A stretch of DNA of 37,006 nucleotides from a bacterium (GTDB lineage Bacteria; Lernaellota; Lernaellaia; JACKCT01): assembly GCA_019912885.1 (NCBI GenBank), contig JAIOHV010000161.1:1-37006 (forward strand), read 5' to 3'. Within the stretch, counting starts at the first letter, position 1; every line of letters begins with the position of its first letter. Below the pieces are notes generated by a model. That model was not told the origin of the DNA and did no database searches. It was given only the letters and a program-made list of their open reading frames with translations. Both the position numbers and the translations under genes were made by a program. This document shows, in pieces, positions 7,965 through 16,200 of this stretch.

Positions 7965-8330
7965 CTACTGGATCTCGACCTCGCGGACGATGAGGTTGGC
8001 CTGCGAGTCCTTCTTGTAGGTGAAAAGGACGATGGTGTCCTTCACCAGGTCTTTCACCGTGGCGGTGCCGCCCTTTTTCAGGGTGATCTTGGTGTCTTCC
8101 GTGACGTAGAATTTTTTGTCCACGTCTTCCTGGTTTTCGTCCTTGCCGTGCGGGACGGCGTAGAGGCGCCCGATCTTGCCGTCCGGCTTCTTATCCGGAT
8201 AGGCCTCGTAATCCTTCGACAGCTTGCCCGCCATCTGGAAGATGCCGCCGCCCTTGTCGTAAACCTGCGCAAACGCGAACGACGCCGTGAAGACGCCAAT
8301 GGCAACCGCAAACACGATCAATTTTCTCAT
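7965..8330 (-). CDS. Small secreted protein of unknown function
   Basis: This 121-residue protein has a clear signal peptide: MRK, a hydrophobic core to about residue 18, and a likely cleavage after ASFAFA (residues 16-21). The mature part is mainly predicted beta and contains a block DTKITLKKGGTATVKDL followed by VLFTYKK, reminiscent of small secreted beta-barrel proteins (DUF5666-like pattern), but I cannot assign a family. The ATG at 8330 is preceded by GCAGGAGGC (complement of 8338-8346), a strong ribosome-binding site. It is separated by 137 bases from the upstream operon and ends at the bidirectional terminator, so it may be monocistronic. Confidence 0.82.
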   Translation of the reverse strand: MRKLIVFAVAIGVFTASFAFAQVYDKGGGIFQMAGKLSKDYEAYPDKKPDGKIGRLYAVPHGKDENQEDVDKKFYVTEDTKITLKKGGTATVKDLVKDTIVLFTYKKDSQANLIVREVEIQ

Positions 8331-8418
8331 GGATGCTGCCTCCTGCTTTCCCGATAGGGGATGACGTTGCTAGGGAACGCCGGACGCCCGGCGAAGAAAA
8401 ACCCGATGGGGTGGTTGA

Positions 8419-8447
8419 GCGTTAACACCAAGCTTTTGACCCGTCAA
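8419..8447 (-). promoter_or_regulatory. Possible promoter of the small secreted protein gene
   Basis: On the minus strand TTGACG (8447-8442) is followed after 17 bases by TAACGC, a poor -10. The -35 is half of a short palindrome TTGAC-CC-GTCAA (8436-8447). A 6-bp hairpin CGCCGG/CCGGCG lies at 8378-8393 between this site and the gene. The evidence is weak. Confidence 0.25.
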
Positions 8448-8467
8448 GCGCGGTCGCGGGCGCGCCG

Positions 8468-8905
8468 TTACGCGTCGTCGTATTCGATCCCGATCTGCTC
8501 CAACAGACCCGACAGGCCGCCGTCGAACGCCGCCTGCACGTGGATCGACGCGACGCGGCCGTCCCGGATCGCGAAGACCCAGCGATCCTCCGGCAGACGC
8601 ACCAGCGTTCCGGTCGGCATAACCGGCGGCACGTGCGGGATGTCGAGAGGGCCGTCGTGCGTTCCGGAAATGGCCACCGTCGCGGAAACAGTGTCGCCGG
8701 ACTCGTCGACGCCCCCCAGTTCGAAGGTCCAGCCTGGCAGCGCGATCGCGAGGCCCCGCATGGTCTTCAGGAATTCGTCGCGCGAAAGCGCGCACGGAAC
8801 GCCGCCGTCGAAGGTGAAATCGTCGGCGATCAGCGCACCCGCGCGGGCGACGGCGCCGGCCTGAAGCGCGCTCAGCAATTCGGAAACGATCGGGACGTGC
8901 GACAA
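8468..8905 (-). CDS. SnoaL-like / NTF2-fold protein
   Basis: This 145-residue protein has the length and pattern of the NTF2-like SnoaL family: an N-terminal helix with LLSALQAGAVARAGALIADDF, then SRDEFLKTMRGLAIALPGW, then strands carrying GTHDGPLDIP and a C-terminal WVFAIRDGRVASIHV. Such proteins bind small hydrophobic ligands, and some are cyclases or isomerases. The activity here is unknown. The start is taken as TTG at 8905 because GGAG lies about eight bases upstream and the upstream gene ends at 8925. It is the last gene of the minus-strand operon, 19 bases after the haloalkane dehalogenase, which suggests it may act on the same or a related small molecule (inference). Confidence 0.75.
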   Translation of the reverse strand: MSHVPIVSELLSALQAGAVARAGALIADDFTFDGGVPCALSRDEFLKTMRGLAIALPGWTFELGGVDESGDTVSATVAISGTHDGPLDIPHVPPVMPTGTLVRLPEDRWVFAIRDGRVASIHVQAAFDGGLSGLLEQIGIEYDDA

Positions 8906-8924
8906 ATGGAAACTCCGCCGCGGG

Positions 8925-9932
8925 TCAGGCGCGGCCGGGCCGGCGCGAAAAGTTCTGCGTGTGCCAGGTCCGGATCGCGTCGGCGATCTCGCCGGGCGCG
9001 TCTTCCTGGATGTAATGACCCGCGTCCGGCAGCGTGTGCGTTTCGTGGTCGGGAAAGATCCGTTCGAACCGTTCGCGCTCCTTTTCGCGGAACGCAAAGT
9101 CCTTTTCGCCCCAGACGATGAGCGCGGGGCGATCGGCGATTTTCGGCAGGTCGGCCTCGAGTTTCGCGAGAAAGTCGCGGCTGCCGAGCAGGCACGACGG
9201 AAAGACGTGCACCGGCCGGCGGGAGGCCGCGGTCGGGAACGGGCCGCGATACGCGCGCATCACGCGGCGCGATACGGAACGGCGCGTGCCAAGGGGAATG
9301 AGCCCGTTGACGAAGGCGTTGAATCGCCGGATGGCGAATCCGCCCAGCCGCCCGCCCATGACGCGGGAAAAGCGCTCGAAGTGACGCTCACCGTCAAGCG
9401 GCCAGGCCCATGTGTTTCCGATGACGAGCCCCTCGAAGCGCTCCGGATCGCGCGTGGCGACGGTCAGCCCGATCGGGCCGCCCCAGTCCTGCGCGATCAG
9501 CGTGATGCCTGTGAGATTCAGGCGCTTCACGAACGCGGCCACGATCAAGGTGTGCGACTCGGGCGTGAAGTCGTAGCCTTCCGGCGCGCGCGAGAATCCG
9601 AAGCCGGGATAGTCAAGCGCGATGACGCGGAAGCGGTCGCGCAAGCGGCCGATGATGTCGCGATAGAGAAACGACCACGTCGGATTGCCGTGCAGCGCGA
9701 GCAGCACCGGGCCGTCGCCCTCGTCGACGTAGTGGACGACGGCGCCGCCGACTTCGACGAAACGGCTTTCAAACGGAAAGTCGGCGTCATTGAGCCAGGC
9801 CGGGCGACCCGGCAGCCCGAACGGCCCGCGTCCCCCGTTCGTCGTCGATTTCCTGTCCCCCACCGCCGTACCGGAAACCGCGTCGCCTGCGCGTTTTCCC
9901 CACGGATCAGTGATAGGTCGGCGGCTCGTCAT
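8925..9932 (-). CDS. Haloalkane dehalogenase (alpha/beta hydrolase)
   Basis: This 335-residue protein has the haloalkane dehalogenase layout. HGNPTWSFLYR is at 81-91, the nucleophile elbow AQDWGGPIG places Asp149 with Trp150, the putative acid is Asp278 in WGEKD, and the catalytic His306 is in DAGHYIQED. Known members hydrolyse carbon-halogen bonds to an alcohol and halide. The Asp-His-Asp triad with Asn83 and Trp150 for halide binding fits the HLD-III pattern. The ATG at 9932 is preceded by GAGG at spacing seven and overlaps the rhomboid gene by 26 bases. An N-terminal extension of about 45 residues precedes the fold, without a clear signal peptide. A non-dehalogenating hydrolase cannot be excluded. 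Confidence 0.82.
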   Translation of the reverse strand: MTSRRPITDPWGKRAGDAVSGTAVGDRKSTTNGGRGPFGLPGRPAWLNDADFPFESRFVEVGGAVVHYVDEGDGPVLLALHGNPTWSFLYRDIIGRLRDRFRVIALDYPGFGFSRAPEGYDFTPESHTLIVAAFVKRLNLTGITLIAQDWGGPIGLTVATRDPERFEGLVIGNTWAWPLDGERHFERFSRVMGGRLGGFAIRRFNAFVNGLIPLGTRRSVSRRVMRAYRGPFPTAASRRPVHVFPSCLLGSRDFLAKLEADLPKIADRPALIVWGEKDFAFREKERERFERIFPDHETHTLPDAGHYIQEDAPGEIADAIRTWHTQNFSRRPGRA

Positions 9933-10689
9933 CGTTTTCCTCGCGCCCCCCCTGGTGCACCCGGAACTTTTTTCGATAACCGGCAAGTTTCCGGTCGTAA
10001 TACGTGCGTCTCGCCTTCATGTAAAGCACGTCGTAGCGCATGAACAGATAGGCGAACAACATGCCGCCCAGATGCGCCAGGTGCGCCACGCCCGGCCGTT
10101 CGGCTCCCGGGCTCCGCGCGGACATCACGGCCATAAACTCGATGAGGCCAAACAGGAACACCATCCACTTCACACGCATGGGGATGATGAACATGACCAG
10201 CACCTGCCGGTTGGGCCACGTCATGCCGTAAACGAGCAGGAGGCCGAACACGATGCCGGATGCCCCGATGATGTGCGAGCCGGCGGATACCGGATCGGTC
10301 AGCATGATCGCCGCCGCCTCGGAAAGACCCGCGCCCATGCCCGAGACGACCATGAGCAGAATGAAGCGCCGCTGTCCGAGCTTCATTTCGAGCTCGCCGC
10401 CGAACATCCAGATCATGAACAGGTTCATGACAAGGTGCATGAGCGGTCCATGCAGGAAATTGAACGTCGCGAGCTGCCAGATCCAGCCGCGGAAAAACAG
10501 GCCGGGCACGAGCGCGAAGTAGTGTGTCAGGACCGGAAAGACCGACTGAAGCACGTAAACGGCGCCGCATGCGATCATGAACGCGCGCACGATCGGCGTC
10601 ATCGGCGGGCCCAGGCGCACCTGCGGCGGCGAACCGCCGTAGCCCCCGTACCCGCCGCCGCCGCCTCCGCCAAATCGTCGCGCGCTCAT
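9907..10689 (-). CDS. Rhomboid family intramembrane serine protease
   Basis: This 260-residue polytopic protein has the rhomboid catalytic elements: HLVMN at 85-89 (oxyanion-hole motif HxxxN), GASG with Ser144 in the fourth-segment region, and AHLGG with His206. The N-terminus has a glycine-rich stretch (residues 8-19) before the first membrane segment. The C-terminal tail is polar and cytosolic-looking. Rhomboids cleave transmembrane substrates within the bilayer. Its ATG overlaps the stop of the upstream gene as ATGA, and its own 3' end overlaps the dehalogenase gene, so it is translationally embedded in the operon. The substrate is unknown. Confidence 0.9.
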   Translation of the reverse strand: MSARRFGGGGGGGYGGYGGSPPQVRLGPPMTPIVRAFMIACGAVYVLQSVFPVLTHYFALVPGLFFRGWIWQLATFNFLHGPLMHLVMNLFMIWMFGGELEMKLGQRRFILLMVVSGMGAGLSEAAAIMLTDPVSAGSHIIGASGIVFGLLLVYGMTWPNRQVLVMFIIPMRVKWMVFLFGLIEFMAVMSARSPGAERPGVAHLAHLGGMLFAYLFMRYDVLYMKARRTYYDRKLAGYRKKFRVHQGGREENDDEPPTYH

Positions 10690-11528
10690 CGTCCGCCTGA
10701 ATCTTTCTCGCCAGCAAGAGCGGACGACAGTATCTTGAAGATGGCATCCAGATGCAACGCGGTGGGACCGAAACGGTCGGTCATGAGGTTTGGGCGCACG
10801 CCCGCGCCGCACGAGACGAGCTTTTGCCCAAGGCCGATCAACTCCGCGCGGATGCCGCGCATTTCGTAGGCGGCCGCGAGATGGCGGATCGAATGCTGCG
10901 CGAGATCCAGCATCGCCAGAATGTCGAACGGATTGCGAAACGAGAGCGCCATCATGTCCGCGCCGCGAAGGAAAAACAGCGCGAGCCGGACCTGGACGAC
11001 CGGGTCGAGAATACGCGCGACGAGGAGTTTTCCATCAAGGCGTACGTCGAAGATCGGCTTGTCGAACGCGTACATCGTGTAGGAAAACGGATACGCCGTC
11101 GTTTCGAGGTAGTCCGCGCCGAAGTCGATCAGGTCGAAAACCGTCTGCTGGTCGAAATTCGTCACCAGCGTTTCGCGGATCTGGCGGATGAGCGCGGGCA
11201 TCTCGCGGAAAAAGTCGCGCGCGGATCCCTTGAAAAGAACGAGATCGATATCGGAATGGCCCGACTGGTCGTAGCTGGTGTCGGTGAGAAGGCGCCCCTT
11301 GAGCCGGATTTGCAGCGAGCCTTCGGCGGGACGGGCGCATCGGCGGGCGTACACGCGCATGGCGTCGAAGTCCATGACGTCGATGTAGGGGCGCATCTCA
11401 AACTCGTCGTCGCCGAGCTTCATGAAGATCGCAAATCCGATTTCCTGCGCCTTGCGGATGAGCGGCTGCAGCATCGCGCGGTAGTCGCGCAAGTGCTCGA
11501 CGATCGTGTCCGTATAGACGGTCGTCAT
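10686..11528 (-). CDS. Unknown protein with nucleotidyltransferase-like SDID motif
   Basis: This 280-residue protein belongs to no family I can name with confidence. The region DQSGHSDIDLVLFKGS (Asp93 and Asp95) resembles the Gly-Ser...Asp-x-Asp motif of polymerase-beta-type nucleotidyltransferases, and a later PIFDVRLDGK could supply the third acidic residue. This is a motif-level resemblance, not a secure assignment. The second half is helical with AQHSIRHLAAAYEMRG. There is no signal peptide or membrane segment. The ATG at 11528 overlaps the stop of the peroxiredoxin-like gene (ATGA), and the 3' end overlaps the rhomboid start (ATGA), so it is tightly coupled on both sides. Confidence 0.72.
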   Translation of the reverse strand: MTTVYTDTIVEHLRDYRAMLQPLIRKAQEIGFAIFMKLGDDEFEMRPYIDVMDFDAMRVYARRCARPAEGSLQIRLKGRLLTDTSYDQSGHSDIDLVLFKGSARDFFREMPALIRQIRETLVTNFDQQTVFDLIDFGADYLETTAYPFSYTMYAFDKPIFDVRLDGKLLVARILDPVVQVRLALFFLRGADMMALSFRNPFDILAMLDLAQHSIRHLAAAYEMRGIRAELIGLGQKLVSCGAGVRPNLMTDRFGPTALHLDAIFKILSSALAGEKDSGGR

Positions 11529-12136
11529 GCGCCCGATTCCGCGCGCGCCGAGGGCGCGACGGCGGCAAGGGCGCCCGCGAACTCCGCGATGGGGAGCCAG
11601 TCGCCGATATGCCGCCCGTAATGAACGAGTGCGAGCGTGCCGTCCGGCGCGATCACGAACGACGAAGGCGCCTGGAACTCGTCGCCGCCGGGCTTGCCGT
11701 GGAAGTGTCCGCGCGTGTGCGCGCGCAGGAGTCGCCCGAGGAACGTGGGCGCGAGAAGGCGGCTCCACGGCACGCGCTCCACCGCGTACTTGCGTACGAC
11801 CTCGCGCTCCGGATCCGGCACGACGCAAAGCGACACGGGATACGATTTCAGATACGCCGCGATGTCCGCGGCGGGCGAGGGGATGACGACGACAAGCTCG
11901 CCTCCTGCCCGCGTAAAGACCTCGCGCGCGTCGTCCAGGTCATGCAGGCGCATGCGGCAGATCGGGCAGCCGATGTAGCGAAGGATTTCCAGCGCGATCG
12001 GTTTGCCGCCGGCGGTGATGCGCCGGTTGTCGGCGATCTCGCCATTCAAATCCGGCCGCGCGAATGGCGGCGCGGGCTGGTCGGCATGAAGCCGCGGATG
12101 GGGCGCGCCGTCGATATTCAGGGGAGTACGGGTCAT
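11525..12136 (-). CDS. AhpC/TSA-type peroxiredoxin-like protein
   Basis: This 203-residue protein has a thioredoxin-fold arrangement of the AhpC/TSA (peroxiredoxin-like) type. After an N-terminal PAPPFARPDLNG segment it has IALEILRYIGCPICRMRL with Cys57 and Cys60 as a CxxC pair, then a strand-helix GGELVVVIPS, a cis-Pro-like region and a C-terminal FVIAPDGTLALVHYG. It probably reduces peroxides or disulfides in the cytosol, as no signal peptide is present. The ATG at 12136 has no convincing Shine-Dalgarno sequence. The gene lies 77 bases after the SGNH pair and is coupled by ATGA to the following unknown gene. Confidence 0.82.
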   Translation of the reverse strand: MTRTPLNIDGAPHPRLHADQPAPPFARPDLNGEIADNRRITAGGKPIALEILRYIGCPICRMRLHDLDDAREVFTRAGGELVVVIPSPAADIAAYLKSYPVSLCVVPDPEREVVRKYAVERVPWSRLLAPTFLGRLLRAHTRGHFHGKPGGDEFQAPSSFVIAPDGTLALVHYGRHIGDWLPIAEFAGALAAVAPSARAESGA

Positions 12137-12213
12137 GTCGCGGCGCGGAGTCTAACACCAGGCGCGCGCGATCTTAAAGCGTTGTCGCGTCAAGCCGAAA
12201 AACACCGGGGGGG

Positions 12214-13134
12214 TCAGAGCGCTCGGCCAAGGCGCGCGGCCTTGTCCCGCAAGATCGGTTCGACCGCCTCCAGCAGGATGTCCGCGATGCGCGCGTAACC
12301 CTTGCCGTTCGGATGGCAGTTTTGCGTGACGAGCTCGCTCGGGCAGCGCAACGTCGCGCGGTTCTTGTAACCGAAGTTGTCGACGTTGACATAACTCGTA
12401 TTCGTCTCGGCTTCGAACGCCAGCAATTCGCGCTCGATCCACGGCGTCGGAAACCAGTAGTTCATGACGATCAGCCGCGTGCCGTGTTTTTTGCAGATCT
12501 CGCGGACGGCGTCGAGATCGGCGCGCAGCCATTCGCGAAGCAATTTTTGCTCCTGGGGCTCGTCGACCGAAAAAACCTTGGTGGGAAACTCGCCGCCGCC
12601 GGCCGCGAACTGTTCGAGCCGCGCCTGCGTCACGCGGCTTAGCCGTAAGGCGTAGCTGTTGCGCAGCAGGTAGGCGTACCATTCGCTCGACGGCGCGGCG
12701 GCGACCTCATCGGGCAGCACCGGCGCGCCTTGCACGTTCCAGATGTTGTTCCACCCCGCACAGAAGATCAGCACATCCGGCGCGATCGGCGACTGCTCGA
12801 AAAATCGGCGCACCGACTGCCGTGCGAGCGACGAGTTGCTGCCCGGCTCGCCCTGATTGAGCACCTGCAGCTTTCGTCCCGCGGGGATATTTCGACGCAG
12901 TCGCCGCTTCAGTTGCGAAGGATAGTCGCCGCCGGCCAGCGCGCCGATGCCAAAGGTGTGGCTGTCACCGAAGCACGCGACCAGCAGCTCCGTGCTTTTT
13001 CGCGGCATGTTCAGCCGGGAGTGGCTCCAGCGGTGCCGGTTGAGTTGTGTTAACTCGTACGCGAGAACCAGGAAAACCAAAACGATGGCGTCGGCGACCA
13101 GGGTAAAGACGATTTTTTTGGCAAGTCGGCTCAT
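12214..13134 (-). CDS. Membrane-anchored SGNH/GDSL hydrolase, paralogue 2
   Basis: This 306-residue protein has one N-terminal membrane segment (about residues 8-27) and an extracytoplasmic SGNH domain. The catalytic Ser is in CFGDSHT (Ser58), the oxyanion Asn is in CAGWNNIWN (near 129-130), and the C-terminal His is in QNCHPNGKGY (His274). The position two before that His is Asn272 instead of the Asp seen in the adjacent paralogue. Its ATG overlaps the stop of the upstream paralogue as ATGA. By eye the two domains share roughly half of their residues. SGNH enzymes are esterases or O-acyl hydrolases/transferases. The substrate here, perhaps an envelope glycan, is inference. Confidence 0.83.
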   Translation of the reverse strand: MSRLAKKIVFTLVADAIVLVFLVLAYELTQLNRHRWSHSRLNMPRKSTELLVACFGDSHTFGIGALAGGDYPSQLKRRLRRNIPAGRKLQVLNQGEPGSNSSLARQSVRRFFEQSPIAPDVLIFCAGWNNIWNVQGAPVLPDEVAAAPSSEWYAYLLRNSYALRLSRVTQARLEQFAAGGGEFPTKVFSVDEPQEQKLLREWLRADLDAVREICKKHGTRLIVMNYWFPTPWIERELLAFEAETNTSYVNVDNFGYKNRATLRCPSELVTQNCHPNGKGYARIADILLEAVEPILRDKAARLGRAL

Positions 13135-14048
13135 GATGGCGCATCCGTCGGCGCCAGCATGGGGGCCAGCGTTTCGAAAACGAGGCGTGCAATCCGCGCA
13201 TAACCCTTGCCGCTCGGATGGCAATCGCGGGCCACGAAATCGCTCGGGCAGCGTCGAATGTGGCGGTGCGAGTCGCCGAAGTTGAAGATATCGATAAACG
13301 TGTTGTCCGTCGCCGCGGCGAATTCGAACATCTCGGCATCGATCCACGGGTGCGGTTCCCAATAGTTCATTAGCACGAGATCGATTTCGCGCGAGCGGCA
13401 GATCGCATGCAGTTCGTCCAGGTCGTGCCGCAGCCAGTCGCGCAGCAGTTTTCTTTCGTCGCGCGATTTCGGTGAAAAAACGACCTTGGGGAACTGCGTT
13501 CCGCCGGCGGTGAATTGTTGCAGGCGTGTCAATGTCACCTTGCTCAGGCGGTAGGCGTACGTATCCTGCAAAAGGTGCTTGTACCACTCGGCGGAGCGCC
13601 GCACGGCGACATGACCCGGCAGAATCGGCGAGTGCTGGATGTTCCAGACGTTGTTGCGCCCGGCGCTATAGATCAGCACATCGGGCGTCACGCGCGATTT
13701 CCAGAGAAAGCGGCGCACCGTCTGCAACGCCAGCGACGAGTTGGCGCCGGGCTCGCCCTCGTTGACGACCTGCACGTCGATGTCGGCGAACTCGCCGGCG
13801 AGCAATCGTTCGAGCTGTTCGGGATAACTTTCGCCCTCGGACGCGCCCATGCCGTAGGTGTGGCTGTCGCCGAAGCAAGCGACGAGAATCTCGACGTCCG
13901 CCGTCGGCATGTGCAGCGAGGTGTGCAGCCACCGATGGTCCCAGCGAGCGTAGACCTCGAACGCCAGCAGCACCGCAAGGAGAACGATCACATCGGCGAG
14001 GACGGTGAACGCAATGTTTCGCCGCCATCGCGGGGAAGAATCGGGCAT
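13131..14048 (-). CDS. Membrane-anchored SGNH/GDSL hydrolase, paralogue 1
   Basis: This 305-residue protein has an N-terminal membrane segment (about residues 12-32) followed by an SGNH domain with CFGDSHT (Ser62), SAGRNNVWN (near 132-133) and RDCHPSGKGY (Asp275, His277). It is the first gene of the long minus-strand operon. It is a tandem duplicate of the following gene, matching along nearly the whole length including NEGEPGANSSLA and MNYWxPxPWI. The ATG at 14048 has no strong Shine-Dalgarno sequence. It was chosen because it gives the same short N-terminus before the membrane helix as paralogue 2. An AT-rich stretch (14098-14122) upstream could hold its promoter. Confidence 0.83.
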   Translation of the reverse strand: MPDSSPRWRRNIAFTVLADVIVLLAVLLAFEVYARWDHRWLHTSLHMPTADVEILVACFGDSHTYGMGASEGESYPEQLERLLAGEFADIDVQVVNEGEPGANSSLALQTVRRFLWKSRVTPDVLIYSAGRNNVWNIQHSPILPGHVAVRRSAEWYKHLLQDTYAYRLSKVTLTRLQQFTAGGTQFPKVVFSPKSRDERKLLRDWLRHDLDELHAICRSREIDLVLMNYWEPHPWIDAEMFEFAAATDNTFIDIFNFGDSHRHIRRCPSDFVARDCHPSGKGYARIARLVFETLAPMLAPTDAPS

Positions 14049-14189
14049 AAATCGGATGGCGGCACCCCGGGACGGAAAAAGCCGGATGTCGCCGGAAAAT
14101 ATTTCAAAGAAATTCTTTTTTTGCACGGTTACGCGATCGGCGCGTTTGGCGCAAGCCCGATTGGCCACGCGGCGGCCGGCCGCGCGCCT

Positions 14190-14217
14190 TTGCAACGGCG
14201 CGTTTGTCTGTTACAAG
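14190..14217 (+). promoter_or_regulatory. Possible promoter of the OPT transporter gene
   Basis: TTGCAA (14190-14195), a 16-base spacer and TACAAG (14212-14217) form a plausible sigma-70-type promoter, with the start near 14224, ahead of the ribosome-binding site GCGAGGAG at 14245-14252. The 208-base divergent region also contains a run AAAGAAATTCTTT (14106-14118), AT-rich in a GC-rich setting. Confidence 0.35.
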
Positions 14218-14256
14218 GCATCGTTTCCCTTCGAAAAAAATCAGGCGAGGAGCGCC

Positions 14257-16191
14257 ATGCAGCCCATCAAGCCGTATGTTTCCGCGGAAACGAATATGCC
14301 CGAGACGACGGTGCAAGCCATCGTCCTGGGCTTCATTCTCCTTTTTCTCCTGACCGCCGCCAACGTTTACGTCGGCTTGTACGCGGGCATGACGGTGAGC
14401 GCGGCGATCCCCGCGGCCGTCATTTCGATGGGCGTGCTGAAGGGAATCCTGAAACGCGGCACGATCCTCGAAAACAACATCGTGCACACGCTGGCGTCCT
14501 CCGGCGAAAGCCTGGCCGCCGGCATCATTTTCACGGTGCCCGCTATCGTGTTGCTGGGCCTGTGGGACACCTTCAACTATTTCGAAACGACGCTCATCGC
14601 GGTCGCTGGCGGCCTTTTGGGCGTGCTCATCATGATTCCGCTGCGCCGCTCGCTCATCATCGAGAACGAGGAGTTGCGATACCCCGAGGGCATCGCCTGC
14701 GCCGAGGTGCTGAAAGTCGGCGACAAGGGGGGCGAGGACCTGGGCGGCATTTTCTGGGCTCTCGGCCTTGGCGGCGCGTTCAAGCTGTGCGTCTCCGTGT
14801 TCGGTTTGTTCAAGGGCACGGTCGAGGGCGCGGTGCGCGTCGGCAAATCCGCGTTCGGCGGCGGCATGGACATCTCGCCCATGCTTGTCGGCGTCGGCTT
14901 TATCGTCGGCTGGGAGATCGCGATCCTTGTGTTCCTCGGCGGCGCGATCGCCTGGTTTGGCGCCATGCCGATCCTCTCCGTTTACTACGGACTGCCCGAG
15001 GGCGACGTGCTCGAGGGCGTGTGGGGCCTTTGGAACACGAAGATTCGCTACCTCGGCATCGGCGCGATGGTCGTCGGCGGGATCTGGTCGATCATCAAGG
15101 TGCGCAAGGGCATTCTGACCGGCGTGAAGTACGCGGTCGAAGGCATGCGGGGCGGCTCGGCCACCGAAGAGATCCGCACCGAACGCAATATCAAGGGCGG
15201 ACACCTCATCGGCCTGATCCTCGCGAGCGTCGTCCTAATCGCGGTGACGTATTTCCACATGACCGGCTCGATCGGAACGACCGTGATCACCACGATCGCG
15301 ATGTTCATCCTCTCGTTCTTTTTCGTGGCGGTGGCCAGTTACATCGCGGGCCTTGTCGGATCGTCGAACAGCCCGGTTTCGGGCATGACGATCTGCACCG
15401 TGCTCATCACGGCGGGCCTTCTGCTTCTGCTCGGGTACACGGGCGCGTCGGGCATGCTGGCGACGCTCGGCGTTGCGGGCGTCGTGTGCTGCGCCGCGTG
15501 CCTGGCGGGTGACATCTCGCAGGATCTGAAGATCGGCTACATCCTGGGCGCGACGCCCAAGCGCCAGCAGTGGGCCGAGGTGGCCGGCACCGTCGCGGCG
15601 GCGTTCATCATCGCGCCGATCATGACGGTGCTGCACAAGGCCTACGGCATCGGTGAACCGGCGCGGGAAGGCGTCACCGCCCTCAAGGCGCCGCAGGCAA
15701 TGTTGTTCAAGTCGCTCGTCGGCTCGCTGTTCGATCCCGAGGCGCATCTGCCTTGGGGACTCGTCATCGCGGGCATTGTCCTTGGCGTCGTCGTCGTCGC
15801 CATCGACGTTTTTGTCCTGGAGCCCCGGGGCACGCGCTTTCGCCTGCACATCATGCCGATGGCGGTCGGCATCTACCTGCCGCTGTCGGTGTCGACGCCG
15901 CTTCTCGTGGGCGGCATCGCGGCGCACCTCGTTGAACGTAAATATTCCGGCAACGCCGAAAAACAACAGTCCGCGTTGCACAAGGGGACGATCTTCGCCT
16001 CCGGAATTGTCGCGGGCGAGGCGATCTTCGGCGTGCTGATCGCGTTTCTCATCATGGCCAAGCTTGATCTGCCGTTCGCCGCGACGAAGCTCACCGAGCG
16101 CATGGGCGTCGGTTCGGACTTCGTGTCGCTCGTCGCCGTGTTTGCGATGGCGTACGTGATGATGAAGTACGCGATGAAGGAAAAGCGATAA
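14257..16191 (+). CDS. OPT family oligopeptide transporter
   Basis: This 644-residue polytopic membrane protein has about 14 or more hydrophobic segments. It begins YVSAETNMPETTVQAIVLG and continues NVYVGLYAGMTVSAAIPAAVISM, the standard start of bacterial OPT-family carriers. NSPVSGMT and the later GDISQDLKIGYILGATP are further family blocks. Members import oligopeptides or metal-chelate complexes with protons. The substrate is not determined here. The ATG at 14257 follows GCGAGGAG at suitable spacing, and upstream in-frame codons lie beyond the candidate promoter. It is a single-gene unit, divergent from the SGNH operon and convergent with the MacB-type permease. Confidence 0.92.
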   Translation: MQPIKPYVSAETNMPETTVQAIVLGFILLFLLTAANVYVGLYAGMTVSAAIPAAVISMGVLKGILKRGTILENNIVHTLASSGESLAAGIIFTVPAIVLLGLWDTFNYFETTLIAVAGGLLGVLIMIPLRRSLIIENEELRYPEGIACAEVLKVGDKGGEDLGGIFWALGLGGAFKLCVSVFGLFKGTVEGAVRVGKSAFGGGMDISPMLVGVGFIVGWEIAILVFLGGAIAWFGAMPILSVYYGLPEGDVLEGVWGLWNTKIRYLGIGAMVVGGIWSIIKVRKGILTGVKYAVEGMRGGSATEEIRTERNIKGGHLIGLILASVVLIAVTYFHMTGSIGTTVITTIAMFILSFFFVAVASYIAGLVGSSNSPVSGMTICTVLITAGLLLLLGYTGASGMLATLGVAGVVCCAACLAGDISQDLKIGYILGATPKRQQWAEVAGTVAAAFIIAPIMTVLHKAYGIGEPAREGVTALKAPQAMLFKSLVGSLFDPEAHLPWGLVIAGIVLGVVVVAIDVFVLEPRGTRFRLHIMPMAVGIYLPLSVSTPLLVGGIAAHLVERKYSGNAEKQQSALHKGTIFASGIVAGEAIFGVLIAFLIMAKLDLPFAATKLTERMGVGSDFVSLVAVFAMAYVMMKYAMKEKR

Positions 16192-16200
16192 ATCGTGCGC

